Below are positions 22,768 to 32,683 of a stretch of 64,000 bases of DNA, in pieces. The position numbers and the translations under genes are program-made. The notes beneath the pieces were generated by a model. The model was not told the DNA's origin. It saw nothing but the letters and a program-made list of their open reading frames with translations, and made no database searches. Position 1 is the stretch's first letter, and each line of letters opens with the position of its first letter. Source of the stretch: Globisporangium splendens (lineage: Eukaryota; Oomycota; Peronosporomycetes; Pythiales; Pythiaceae); the NCBI GenBank assembly GCA_006386115.1, contig VFIW01000066.1:186001-250000 (forward strand). Direction: 5' to 3'.

Positions 22768-23170
22768 ATGCCAAGCCTTGAGGTCACTCGTATCAATACG
22801 CTTGTCCACTTGATCCAAGAACGAAGCGAAGACCCCGACTTGAGATGCTGCTACCCGAGTAAATTCTGCAACAGCCCACGAGTCATGAAGCGCAACGGTG
22901 AGTTGTATCACTTTTGTGTGGCTCACCGTAAGAGGGCCAACGAAAACCAGAGACGCCAAGACGAGAGACGCAAACAGCAGAACCTGGCGCAAAAACGGCA
23001 AATGGAAGCATCAACTCCAAATCACATACGGTCAAGACAAGTTCGCCTGTGTGATCTCGTCCCTCGGTCTCGACGAAGCCGATGCACGCGTCCTAGAAGG
23101 GTTCCTGTGTGACATCGATATCGACTTTGACAACTCAACCGATCCGCTTTGCTTTGACATATCGGTATGA
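22768..23170 (+). pseudogene. Cys/His small-protein family, copy A (frameshifted)
   Basis: From ATG 22768 the frame shows the family core: RCCYPSKFC, KRNGEL, then YHFCVAHRKRANENQRR. The helical region that follows loses frame near 23005. The next frame continues with QLQITYGQDK and an acidic, leucine-containing end (LGLDEADARVLEGFLCDID) to the stop at 23170, which matches the C-terminal signature of the intact copies. The single frameshift breaks the gene unless it is a sequencing error. The His two residues before FC in the paralogues is Tyr here, which shows that position is not invariant. Confidence 0.65.
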
Positions 23171-24058
23171 TTCACGACAGATGATAATATATCTGTTATA
23201 GAATCTATCGCTCGAGGATTCTCGTTCATAAAAAAAGATCACTCCAGATGCAGTGTACGCAAATTAACATTCGCACTGCAAAAGTGTTGTCGCTGGTTTG
23301 CTAGTATCTAGTACTGTGCTCTCGTATTCGCTGATGATATGATATGCATTTAGTGACTGTGTTGTGAGCGCTAGATAGTAATGAGATTCTCTCATTGTTA
23401 ACCTTACGATGCTCCAATCACATGATTCAAGTATCCCCTCGTCCATGCTCGTTGAAATCGGCGACACCGAAGTTTTGACCGAGAAGAGTCAGAAACCGTG
23501 TACTCGTTCTCGATGCGGAGCGCTGCTTGCTTGCAGCAATGCCAAAGCGTACAACTGAGGTCACGATTGCGTGTAATCTCCACAGTATATCATTTGCACA
23601 CACACATTCGTTCACATGTTTATCACACACATGATTCGAAGATCCCCAGTCCATGTCACCTTTTGATGGCGTTGGCATCGTTTGGTTCCAGAGTGGGAGG
23701 AGGCCGAGAAGAGTTCAGAGATCGTTTGCTCGTCCACATTGCCGAGTCCGGTGCGCACTGCATTGTCGGAGCACAGTTCGCCCCTGCGTCGCATGGTCAA
23801 CGTGGCACCGATGCGCTTTCGCACTGTGCTACTGATTTAGACCGCGTCGTGCTCACAGGATTCCAAATATCCTGGAAGAGCCACGATGCACATAGACGGG
23901 GCGGACAGCCAAGTGGGCCAAATGTCGATTTGACCCACTCATTTCTGCTGTTTCCGTTATTTTGGGTGTATGAAAGGTTCAAATTGGGTGCTTTCACAGC
24001 CTCCGAAACTGGATATCCTCCTGGAATTCTCTAGGATTCCAGTTCTGCCGACACACAG
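23171..24058. other. Intergenic with a diverged repeat copy
   Basis: No gene is supported. Around 23900-24030 the sequence resembles, with many differences, the end of the 311-bp repeat and what follows it (AAGTGGG..CAAA, CCGTTATTTTGGG, CCTGGAATTCTC). It is probably an older copy. A GC-richer frame at 23665-23860 is open but unrecognised. Confidence 0.4.
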
Positions 24059-24120
24059 AAGAAGAAGGAGTTTGCTGTTATACGATGTCAGATTGATATC
24101 CTGTGATATATCAAGTCTGA
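24059..24120 (+). repeat. Left arm of a 62-bp inverted repeat
   Basis: The inner 37 bases (24084-24120) match the reverse complement of 24781-24817 at 35 of 37 positions by eye. Weaker matching extends outward to 24059. Together with the right arm it bounds about 780 bp that contain copy 1 of the 311-bp repeat, as a non-autonomous transposon (MITE-like) would. No transposase is present. Confidence 0.6.
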
Positions 24121-24367
24121 AGATTGCACACTCCTCCCGAATGCACGAACAGCAGCTATGATCAGAAAACCCAGAAACTGGGATTTATGACCTTCTTACG
24201 ACCGACCAAACTGAGTTCTAGAGTCATTCGGTCGAACAACGAAGGAATGAACAAAATGCGCAAACAAGACACATCAACACACGCATAGCAAGAAGGTGAA
24301 TTTTGTTCATCCATTCAAGGGGTGTGTTCTACTTCCAAGGAAGGATGCATTCACGCTCAGTCAAGTG

Positions 24368-24678
24368 CCTCACACGAACACTTTAGAAGATAGATAACCT
24401 AAAATAATGCACAGTGAAATGACATATCCACGAAAGCGTAGTTTGACAAGCATGACAGGCTACTGGTTAGAGTGTGTCATCTTGCTTCGCGTTGTTGAGT
24501 GTCCACGAGATGCTCTTCATATAATACTGAGCCATTTGACGACGAAGGCTTGCGTTCATCTGCGTTCTAGGGAGCCATTGTGATGCCAGATGAGACATCA
24601 GCCAAGTGGGTCAAACACGGGTACAAACCATTCTATTTGCCCCACTTGACTGTCTGTTATTCCCGTTATTTTGGGGTG
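24368..24678 (+). repeat. 311-bp direct repeat, copy 1
   Basis: This block recurs at 26451-26761 at a constant offset of 2083 bp with no gaps. By eye I found a single base difference (CGCGTTG against CGTGTTG). It has no convincing coding frame. It lies upstream of family copy B, and the second copy lies upstream of family copy D. Confidence 0.9.
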
Positions 24679-24780
24679 TGCGGAACGTTCAGATCGGGGT
24701 GCGGGTCTAATCTCAGACAGGGTCCTGGAATTCTCGAAATGAGATCACAAAGGACATACATACACAAGTACGCCACTTCG

Positions 24781-24842
24781 TCAGACTTGATACATCATAG
24801 GATATCAATCTGACATCATGTAACAGCGAAATCTCTTCTTAT
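24781..24842 (-). repeat. Right arm of the 62-bp inverted repeat
   Basis: Reverse complement of 24059-24120, with the best match over 24781-24817. It ends about 55 bp before the core promoter of family copy B, so the element sits directly in the upstream region of that gene. Confidence 0.6.
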
Positions 24843-24896
24843 GCTTTCCGTTGCAGATCCAAACGCGGACACCGCACCTAAAGCCAAGCTTTGCAT

Positions 24897-24912
24897 CCTC
24901 ACAACTCAATTT
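24897..24912 (+). promoter_or_regulatory. Oomycete Inr-FPR core promoter of copy B
   Basis: CCTCACAACTCAATTT fits the oomycete Inr-FPR consensus GCTCATTYYNCAWTTT with a few mismatches and lies 64 bp before ATG 24976. Position and sequence both suit a transcription start. Confidence 0.55.
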
Positions 24913-24975
24913 GCACTTTGAACACCAAAGCAACACAACCTAACAGGTCCAGCCAACGACCCACCAAACCCAAAC

Positions 24976-25419
24976 ATGAACCCTTACGTCTACCAATACC
25001 CTAGCACCCCCCAAGCCACTCAACAGTACTTCAGCATCGCGCATGAAATCCAAACGAAAAGCACCAACCCACAGGCGACGTGCTGCTACCCAAGTAAGCC
25101 GTGCATGAACCCGCGCGTCGTCAAGCGTGACGGGAACCTGCATCGCTTCTGTCAATTCCATCGCGCCAAGGCAAACAAGAACCAGCGCGCGCTCCAGCGG
25201 CGACGACTGGTGGATCAGATGGTGGAACAGCTTCCCATCGACGAGTACATGCAGCAGCTGAACGAGCAGTACGAGTTGCTGATTCAGCAGGAGCAAGGTT
25301 ATGAAGATCAGCTGCCGCCGTCGGATTTGCTGGTGCGACTCGATCTGGACGAAGACGATCTCCGCGTGTTGGCCGCTGTGCTGTCGGTAGATGAGGGTGA
25401 CGAAGAGGTCACGCTGTGA
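24976..25419 (+). CDS. Cys/His small-protein family, copy B (intact)
   Basis: Single exon, 147 residues. The N-terminus has the subtype-1 helix (TQQYFSIAHEIQTKSTNPQA). The core (residues 36-62 approximately) is CCYPSKPC, then KRDGNLHRFCQFHRAKANKN, giving C-x6-C-x15-C-x2-H, which could bind one zinc ion. A basic Arg-rich stretch, then PIDEYMQQLNEQY, leads to an acidic/hydrophobic end with LDLDEDDLRVLAAVLSVD. There is no signal peptide or membrane segment, so it should be cytosolic or nuclear. Basic core plus acidic tail suggests a nucleic-acid binder with a protein-contact tail, but this is inference. The C-x6-C-x15-C-x2-H spacing is reminiscent of WRC-type zinc modules, without proof of relation. 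Confidence 0.75.
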   Translation: MNPYVYQYPSTPQATQQYFSIAHEIQTKSTNPQATCCYPSKPCMNPRVVKRDGNLHRFCQFHRAKANKNQRALQRRRLVDQMVEQLPIDEYMQQLNEQYELLIQQEQGYEDQLPPSDLLVRLDLDEDDLRVLAAVLSVDEGDEEVTL

Positions 25420-25936
25420 AAATATAAACGAGAAGTTTGCCACGTATATCGCGAGAAAGCTACTCCCAATAAATGAACCGGACTGTATCAAAATAATGAA
25501 AAATGGATGCATGTGCACCATTCGATTCTTTTGAAACAAACAGAGGTTTCTGCTTTGTGATTAACATAGGAGATCGTTTCATCTACACGAGTAATCGTCC
25601 GCCTAGGAGTGATGAGCTGATCAGTCATCTGTGGTGAATCAGTGAATTAACGTGGAAACATAGTCAACTTTTTCTTGCTATCACGAGTTTCTGAGGAGAT
25701 TCAGCTCACTCTGTCTCCCTTTAAGTAATTTCGTAGTTCTTCTCGCTAGCATGACGATGTGATATGTCTCTACGAATGCAATTACCTTTGCGTGACGTGC
25801 GTTTTGAGCGTGACTCATCGTGAGGGCGGACCAAAGCACAACGCGTCACACGAACTCAGTATTTTAATTGACCTTCCAATACTCAAACCTACCTCACACA
25901 CAGGTCCCCAGTCCAACAACGACTACTACCATAACT

Positions 25937-26365
25937 ATGAACAGCTCTTCCTGCATCCACCAACGACCAACGGTCCAGGCTGACCAACAGTACTTTGAGG
26001 CCGCGCACACGATCCAAGAAAAAAGCACCAACCCTCGAGCACGATGCTGCTACCCGAGCAAGCGGTGCGAGAACCCGCGCGCATTGAAACGCAACGACCA
26101 GCTCCACCGCTTCTGCGAGTTCCACCGCGTCAAGGCCAACTCGAACCAGCGCAACCTGGAGAGTCGTCGCGAAGTGACCGAGATGGTGGAGCTGCTCCCG
26201 ATTGACGAATACATGCAGCAGCTGAGCGGGCAGTATGATCTGTTCGTGAAGGAGGAGCAGCAGTGCGAAGAGCTATCGCCTTCTGACCTGCTGATGCGTC
26301 TCCATCTGGACGAAGACGATCTGCGCGTCCTCGCTGCGGTTCTCTGTGTAGACAAAGAGGTCTGA
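25937..26365 (+). CDS. Cys/His small-protein family, copy C (intact)
   Basis: Single exon, 142 residues from ATG 25937; the open frame upstream starts at TTG and is leader. It is the closest relative of copy B. It has DQQYFEAAHTIQEKSTNPRA, the core CCYPSKRC and QLHRFCEFHRVKANSN, then LPIDEYMQQLSGQYDLF and the tail LHLDEDDLRVLAAVLCVD. All four putative metal ligands are present. Strong conservation with copy B over the whole length points to a fairly recent tandem duplication. It is followed within 90 bp by the second 311-bp repeat. Confidence 0.75.
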   Translation: MNSSSCIHQRPTVQADQQYFEAAHTIQEKSTNPRARCCYPSKRCENPRALKRNDQLHRFCEFHRVKANSNQRNLESRREVTEMVELLPIDEYMQQLSGQYDLFVKEEQQCEELSPSDLLMRLHLDEDDLRVLAAVLCVDKEV

Positions 26366-26450
26366 TTGTGAGAAAAGCTACCTCCATGCAATTGTACCAT
26401 ATTAGACGACAATTAGAGATGTATGTACACTTCCAGTTGCACAACACCAG

Positions 26451-26761
26451 CCTCACACGAACACTTTAGAAGATAGATAACCTAAAATAATGCACAGTGA
26501 AATGACATATCCACGAAAGCGTAGTTTGACAAGCATGACAGGCTACTGGTTAGAGTGTGTCATCTTGCTTCGTGTTGTTGAGTGTCCACGAGATGCTCTT
26601 CATATAATACTGAGCCATTTGACGACGAAGGCTTGCGTTCATCTGCGTTCTAGGGAGCCATTGTGATGCCAGATGAGACATCAGCCAAGTGGGTCAAACA
26701 CGGGTACAAACCATTCTATTTGCCCCACTTGACTGTCTGTTATTCCCGTTATTTTGGGGTG
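26451..26761 (+). repeat. 311-bp direct repeat, copy 2
   Basis: Near-identical to 24368-24678. Identity stops sharply at both ends, and the 62-bp inverted repeats flanking copy 1 are not found here. Confidence 0.9.
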
Positions 26762-27115
26762 CGAGTCAAGTTCCGAATCATTATCATGCAGAAAACCATC
26801 CATTTGAACGACCTTTGGTGCTCTCACAAGCAGGACAGGGCACCGCGCGACCTCGATTCTCTGCTAAATCTGCGGCACCAACAATTCGGCATTGCCTCGC
26901 TAAGTAGCACTTTTTCGGACCACTGTGGGATCGTTTTACGCATCAGATGATTCATTGCCACGCAGTACACAGCAGCAATGTCACAAGATAAGAAGGTGTG
27001 TGCACAATTCGATCGCTCCGAGCTACACTTTTGTTCCGAGTGGCTTCATTTTTTCTACAGCTGCGCCAATACCTCCTGACACACAATGACCTGAAAGACT
27101 TCAACCGTTCGTCAA

Positions 27116-27382
27116 GTGCAGTGCCGCAGTAAAGGGAGCACTTGCGGGTATCCGAGCAAACACTGTCAAGGTCCACGTGCTCGAAAGCGCAATGGCGAAC
27201 TGCACCGGTTCAGCGAGTGCTTACTACAACAGCATCAAGATAAAGACACACTTGAGTTCCAGTCTGATTACTACTTTGAGAAATCGGAAGTCGAGTATTT
27301 TAGTGAAGAGGATCTGTGGGTACTCGAGGCGCTACTTTTCAAGGAAGAGGACAACAATAGCGACAACATGTTTGAACAGTGA
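27116..27382 (+). pseudogene. Cys/His small-protein family, copy D (truncated)
   Basis: The frame opens at a GTG with no ATG and lacks the N-terminal helix. The core is recognisable (CGYPSKHC, KRNGELHRFSEC), but the third Cys is Ser and the His after it is gone. The middle helix is shortened. The C-terminal signature survives as FSEEDLWVLEALLFKEED. The loss of start, ligands and linker marks a relic. Confidence 0.6.
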
Positions 27383-29064
27383 TCGCATTGGTAGCGTGGA
27401 TCTCAGTCGCAGTAACTCAGCTTGCTGATTTGTATCGATAGCTGGAAACCATCGAGTACGGATAAAGCGAACAACGCGATGTCGTATTTATACAAAGTAT
27501 GGGGCACACTTGTGTTATTTCGCTTAAACTCTCTCAAATGAAGTACGGTCCTGCATTGTCATTTGCACGATCTACTTGGTGCTTGAAGAGTAGCCATGTG
27601 AAGACTCAGCTCTGATACTCAGATCACAGAAGCTACTATCTATTCGTCTGCGATCCGTGCTGTATTGACAAACCTAAACGAACATACAAAAAGCATGTCT
27701 CCACTCTAAGCATTCTTCTCGTCTCGTCAATTATGCAGCAAGGACTTTCTTTTAATCACACAAGCGTGGTTACTTGGACCCATTTCGTTACGATGATGGA
27801 GTAGATTGGACAATCGATGCCAAAAGGAACCTGGAGGTTTAGATGATGCACCAATAGGGCGTGAAATGCATTGCGATGTGGCAAATCGACTCCAGAGCAC
27901 TCGTGCTTTCGATGGTTCAGAATATTGTACCTGTTTTGTCATTTACCATTTCAATCAGTCATTTCAAAAAAATCCAGCGCAGAAAACCAGACCCATCTCC
28001 AGGAGTCGCTGATTTGGGCTCAGCGGTTCAGTAGTTTGGGTTCCTGGATTCTCATAATTTCGCTCATTCTCTGCTGCACAACTGGCTCCAGACTGGATGT
28101 GCTTATTTCTAAATTTGCTCTGATTGCGAGAAGCAGTCGTCCGTCAAGTGCAGTAAACGTGGCTGCTGCACATGCAGCGCTGACAGCCACGGGTTGATTA
28201 CCGCAGAAAAAAAAAGGGCAAACGTAGGCGACAATCGGCGAGCTGCACCATCATTCTACAACCACCACCGATTCACTCGCAGTTTAGCGGTTGCTCTCAT
28301 CGTTGAACTGGTTTTGGCCGCACGTCCCAAGCCCAGTCGATCGGCATTCAGATTAACGAGACAGCTCACCAGAGGACTAATCCACAGTTGAGAGGATCAG
28401 TCCTTTATTCATCTGCATGCAACGCCGAACCTTGCACGCACTTTGCGGGAGGCAGATAGCCTAAAACTTTGGCTGGGCTTCTTTTCTGCCAGAATGGTAC
28501 AGTCCGACAACGCCAGACCTTCAGTCTGGTGGCTGAAACCTACAACAGCAAGCATGTGCTGTCGAATCGCTCTATCTGGTGTAAGTTTACCACTTCCTCC
28601 ACGTCACATGGGGTACCTCATATATCCACTTTCTCTGCGAGAGTGAATGCGGGTGGGTCAATTTGGTCCTGATTTGGGGCCGAGAATATCAAGATATGTA
28701 TCCCTTTTCTGGATCACAGCGCAAGCATTCAAAAACCTCTGTCACATCAAACTCCAAAAGGGTTTTCATGACACAGTCGATCCTAAACAAGAATATCCCC
28801 ATTTGTACCTAAAAGGGTCGAATCGGCAAATATACCCAAAATTGCAGATGTTGCACCCAGTATGTCGAATTTTGGATCAGAAACATGTGGGACAGAAGTG
28901 ATTACCAAGTTCAACCCACGCGGCGTTTCGTCCGCATTTTATGCAGCTTGCTGAACAGGAGCATGTGGATACATACCTTTTTAAAACCATGACGACGGTG
29001 TGTGCGTAGGACACGATGCATACAAGATGTCGTAATCCTCCCCCAACGAGAACGTTTCAAACGC
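27383..29064. other. Intergenic, 1.7 kb without a supported gene
   Basis: AT-rich sequence with only short, compositionally poor frames. I see no recognisable repeat apart from a brief similarity near 28140 (CGTCAAGTGCAGTAAA) to the start of copy D, which may be a scrap of another family member. Confidence 0.4.
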
Positions 29065-29080
29065 GCTCATAACTCAATTT
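29065..29080 (+). promoter_or_regulatory. Oomycete Inr-FPR core promoter of copy E
   Basis: GCTCATAACTCAATTT matches the Inr-FPR consensus at nearly every position and lies 69 bp before ATG 29149. It closely resembles the element of copy B (CTCACAACTCAATTTGC), which indicates shared ancestry of the promoters. Confidence 0.65.
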
Positions 29081-29148
29081 GCTGCTTCGTGTCCACATCG
29101 TCGCGGCATTTCCCTCCAGCATCTGCATCTGACGGGATCCAAGCCACC

Positions 29149-29532
29149 ATGAATAACAACTTCCACACGCTTCAGTTGTCGCGTATGCAGTCGATCCAGC
29201 AGTATTTCGGCACTGCATGCGTCATCCAAGCGAGTCCAGGAGAGTCACAACGTGCCAGCTTGACCGCAAACGCATCGAAAGATCGCCAACAAACACAAAC
29301 GGACCTGATGCTCATTAAACAGGCACAGAAGCTTCAACTTGAGGCGAAGACTTGCGGCTCTAGCCAGCAGTACTCGCTACTGCGACAGGAATCCCAGCAG
29401 CAGTCCCCGAACCATGAGTCGCTCTCACAAGTACAGCCAACAGAGTGCTTGCCACGACTCGGTCTGAGCGACGACGACCTTCGAGTGCTCGCAGCAATAC
29501 TCTGTGTCGAGGACCGAGACGACCCGATGTGA
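29149..29532 (+). CDS. Cys/His family paralogue, copy E, lacking the Cys/His core
   Basis: Single exon, 127 residues. The N-terminus keeps the subtype-1 helix (SIQQYFGTACVIQASPGES) and the C-terminus keeps the full signature (LGLSDDDLRVLAAILCVED). Between them the C-x6-C-x15-C-x2-H core and basic stretch are replaced by a Gln/Ser-rich region (DRQQTQTDLMLIKQAQKL) without a metal-binding pattern. The frame is open and the promoter is well preserved, so it may be expressed as a core-less variant. A relic that happens to remain open is the alternative. Confidence 0.55.
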   Translation: MNNNFHTLQLSRMQSIQQYFGTACVIQASPGESQRASLTANASKDRQQTQTDLMLIKQAQKLQLEAKTCGSSQQYSLLRQESQQQSPNHESLSQVQPTECLPRLGLSDDDLRVLAAILCVEDRDDPM

Positions 29533-30757
29533 ACGCGCCAAGAACAAAAATGGAGATAAACGACCCCCGATCGCACGAACATATAAAGGCACGTGCTGTT
29601 ACGACTTCCATGCCGATATTTAAATCCACCAAAAATGGTTTCTTTTTCGCTAATTTCCTGTGAAAATGAGTTTTGAATATGCGCGCAATTGCAAAAAGAT
29701 AAGAGTGAGATGCACAAATGGGGGCTCGCTTCTGGAGAGAACTGGTGCACTCCGAGAGCACTAAAGCATGCGCACATTTTTGCCATGCATCCCTGCATTT
29801 CTCGCACGCGTGCGATGCAGGCGAGAGAATGTCCGCGTGAGTTACTGCTCGTCGTGCATCTTCAGATCCGACAATTGGAGCTACCGTTTTTGAACACAAT
29901 TGCTCTACCACTTGGACAGAGAGCATCAAATGCTGAGTGCCAATATCTAATAACCTCTAAAAGAGATCAACGGTTTGCCATCGATTTGAAAGAGGTATAA
30001 TTTCCGTCTGAGTCAAATTGCTGCTACCTCTCATTTATTATATTGTGATGTACTTTTTGTCTACTTTTTCATTTTGTCAAATCAGGAGTTTTGCTGCAAT
30101 GCATGATCACTTGCTTTGGTCCTGGTGTCATCTTGATTCAAGACCTCCTACTGAACAACGGGAAACTAAGTGGAAAAGATCCATTTCGCTAGATATAAGA
30201 GAGCGCTAATGTGTGACCTACTTGTTTTCACAGAGAAAAAATAGACACCTAGACTTGGTGTTTGTATGAGCATATTGGATGCAGGCAAATCAAGTGGAAA
30301 CGTCCAACAGGATATCAGCTGCGTCAGTTTGCAGCAAGTAGTACCCAAGAGTAAAAGCACCAGCGATCTGCTTTGCCCATAATGGCTTAGGTACAAAACT
30401 TGTGGCGTGTGTTACATGCCGCATTTCTGTATCCATCAGACGCGTACAGTATCCTCAAAATATCGACGTTGTTGCAGCTAGATCAACCCATGTGACAGCG
30501 AACATCGGACATACACCCATGCAGCGCGCCAATGGCATACCTGCTTTAAGACTCTCTATGTGTGTCAGACAAGCAGGTAGCCCGCATTTCGGAAGCAAAG
30601 AGGCTTTGCTTTTGCTAGAGCGTTGCGTGCAATGAAGCATGTGTACCCAAAGATGGTCGACGTCTCTCCAACTCCAAGTGCAACACGTGACACTGCAACA
30701 GCCGTCAACATTACTAATCTTGCCTCAAACCACCCACACAAGCACCTAACCATCAGA
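29533..30757. other. Intergenic, no gene seen
   Basis: 1.2 kb, AT-rich, with no supported gene. The reading frame of the next gene is open upstream of 30758 with an ATG at 30632, but that extension has no counterpart in the paralogues. Confidence 0.4.
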
Positions 30758-31162
30758 ATGAACTCGCTGAACACCAACCAAACTACAAGCACCGAAACAA
30801 CCCGCGAGTACTTTGCCATCATTGACAAACTCGAAGCCAGAAACAAAGATCCAAGATGCGGATATCCCAGCAAGCGATGCGAGAATCCACGCGCCGTGAA
30901 GCGCACAGGCGATCTCCACCGCTTCTGCGAGCACCACCGCCATCAAGCCAACCAGAATCAGCGGAAACGCGAGCGCCGTCGCCAGGAGCAGCAAATGCGC
31001 GAGCAGCTGCCGATGGAGGCGTATTTGCAGCAATTGGACGAGAAGTTGGGTATTCCTGCGCACGAGCCTCCGACCGAGCATCTATCCCAATTGGACCTAG
31101 ATGACGAGGATCTTCGCGTTTTGGCATCGATCTTGTCGATTGACGCCGATGACGAGAGTTGA
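30758..31162 (+). CDS. Cys/His small-protein family, copy F (intact)
   Basis: Single exon, 134 residues from ATG 30758, chosen by analogy with copies B and C. An upstream in-frame ATG at 30632 would add 42 residues of no known character. It has TTREYFAIIDKLEARNKDPR, the core CGYPSKRC and DLHRFCEHHRHQANQNQRK, then a strongly basic stretch, LPMEAYLQQLDEKLG, and the tail LDLDDEDLRVLASILSID. All four putative ligands are present. The second residue of the core is Gly rather than Cys, showing that only the first Cys of the CCY pair is invariant. Confidence 0.72.
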   Translation: MNSLNTNQTTSTETTREYFAIIDKLEARNKDPRCGYPSKRCENPRAVKRTGDLHRFCEHHRHQANQNQRKRERRRQEQQMREQLPMEAYLQQLDEKLGIPAHEPPTEHLSQLDLDDEDLRVLASILSIDADDES

Positions 31163-31848
31163 GCAGCGATGCATGGCTAGCTTCTTGTAGCCTGCTGCGT
31201 AGCAACCACCTCTTGCGAAGCTTGTAATGCTCCTATTCTACTTCGTCGCCGGCGAGTCTGTGACTTAGGTTGTCCAGTACGTGAAGGTCAGTCCTAGAGC
31301 TGCTGCCGAATGGCTTGACATTTGTTGTGGGTACTGCTCGAAAGAGCTACTCACCGTAGACATGAAGGTACGTTGTTTTACTCGGCGCGTGTGAAGGTGA
31401 AGTGATTTTTACAAGTTATGCTGGTTGGAGACACAACGGTTGTTGAATTGTCTTCTTTTGTGTCGGGTTGTCGGGCGTGGATTTTGTGTCACACTGTAAA
31501 GCAAAACACCGAGCTTTACTTCTGGGTTCAGCTCTTGTTTGCCACGCACTAGATGCCAGGGAGGAAACACCGCATCAAATACTTTGAAATAGCACGAGTG
31601 GACACAGTGGGCGAATGGGCACACCTCATAAATCTCACGTGTTAGCGACTCACTCTGGTCCGGATATTCCTCATTTCCATAGCATGCCCATGTTCGTTGA
31701 CATGTTTATGCAGTTATAGGCAGCGCTGGTGTGTGAGGCTGTCGTGGTCTTCACGCCAATCTCCTTCGCTTGGAGCGTTTCTGTTTGACTGCATTTGTCA
31801 ACTTACCACCACGCAGCCGCCACGTCAACTCCATAAGGACGGATAACC
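31163..31848. other. Intergenic, no gene seen
   Basis: No supported gene or repeat. The short frames on both strands are shadows or chance. Confidence 0.4.
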
Positions 31849-32280
31849 ATGAACGCGTATATTATGCTCGCTCCATCTACACACGCCGCGCAGAACTACT
31901 TCAGCGTCACCAAAGCAATTAAACAGCGAAGTGATGACCCAGACGAGAGATGCTGATGCCCAAGCAAGCGATGCGATAACCCACGAGTGATCAAGCGTTG
32001 CGGAGAGCTGCATCGCTTCTGTGAAGAGCGCCGATCACGAGCGAACCTCAATCAGCGCAAGCTGGAGGGACGACGACGACATGTGCAAATCCAGCAGGAG
32101 CAACAGTCTCTCGGTTCGTACATGGCGCAGCTAGACCAGCAGTACGGGATCTCAGACGCGTACGCTGCGCAATTCGACACACACCAGCAGCCGGCGGACC
32201 TGTTGCTCGATCTCGACCTGGACGAAGACGATCTCCGGGTGCTGGCTGCAATCCTCTCTGTAGACAGCGCGATGGAGTAG
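31849..32280 (+). pseudogene. Cys/His small-protein family, copy G (in-frame TGA)
   Basis: From ATG 31849 the frame matches the family throughout (AQNYFSVTKAIKQRSDDPDE), but TGA at 31954-31956 interrupts the core, giving RC-stop-CPSKRC. The frame then continues without shift through HRFCEERRSRANLNQRKLE, SYMAQLDQQYG and LDLDEDDLRVLAAILSVD to TAG at 32280. The ligand His after the third Cys is Arg. A stop plus a lost ligand supports recent inactivation. Reinitiation at a downstream codon would give a core-less protein. Confidence 0.7.
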
Positions 32281-32683
32281 CTCGTAAACTGTGCCTTGCT
32301 GCATCAAAAGCGTCGCGAGATCCAAAGGCAGATACTTGCTTCAAAAATCTCGTAAGATCCACAGGAAGATTCTTGCACAATACTAGTAAGTGTCACGAGG
32401 TCCAAAGGCAGATCACCAGTTGTGCTCCTCAAGTTCAGCATCAAGATAAAACCATCGACATTGAACTTTCATATGTCAGGAAAATACACACTTTTTGTTA
32501 TATCATTTGGGTATTGAATCTCTAGTAGTTACTCTCAGGTACTTCTTCTCTGTGAGGACGTTTCTTTCGCTTTGCGTCTAGGCTAAACGATATGTGTAGT
32601 GCGAACCAGGAAAGGAGGCGACTACAGTGTTCTAAGACAGCCATAGCTGCGCGAGCATCCGTAAGCTTCCCAGCGCGACTCGC
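32281..32683. other. Convergent intergenic region between copies G and H
   Basis: About 400 bp separate the tails of the plus-strand and minus-strand members. Three short repeats of a motif like CGAGATCCAAAGGCAGAT / CGTAAGATCCACAGGAAGAT / CGAGGTCCAAAGGCAGATC occur near 32317, 32350 and 32396. No gene is seen. Confidence 0.4.

Noticed and set aside
31954..31956. TGA in copy G as selenocysteine
   Set aside because: It replaces a position that is not invariant (Cys, Gly or Gln in paralogues), the neighbouring ligand His is lost, and no SECIS-like structure was evident; a pseudogene fits better.
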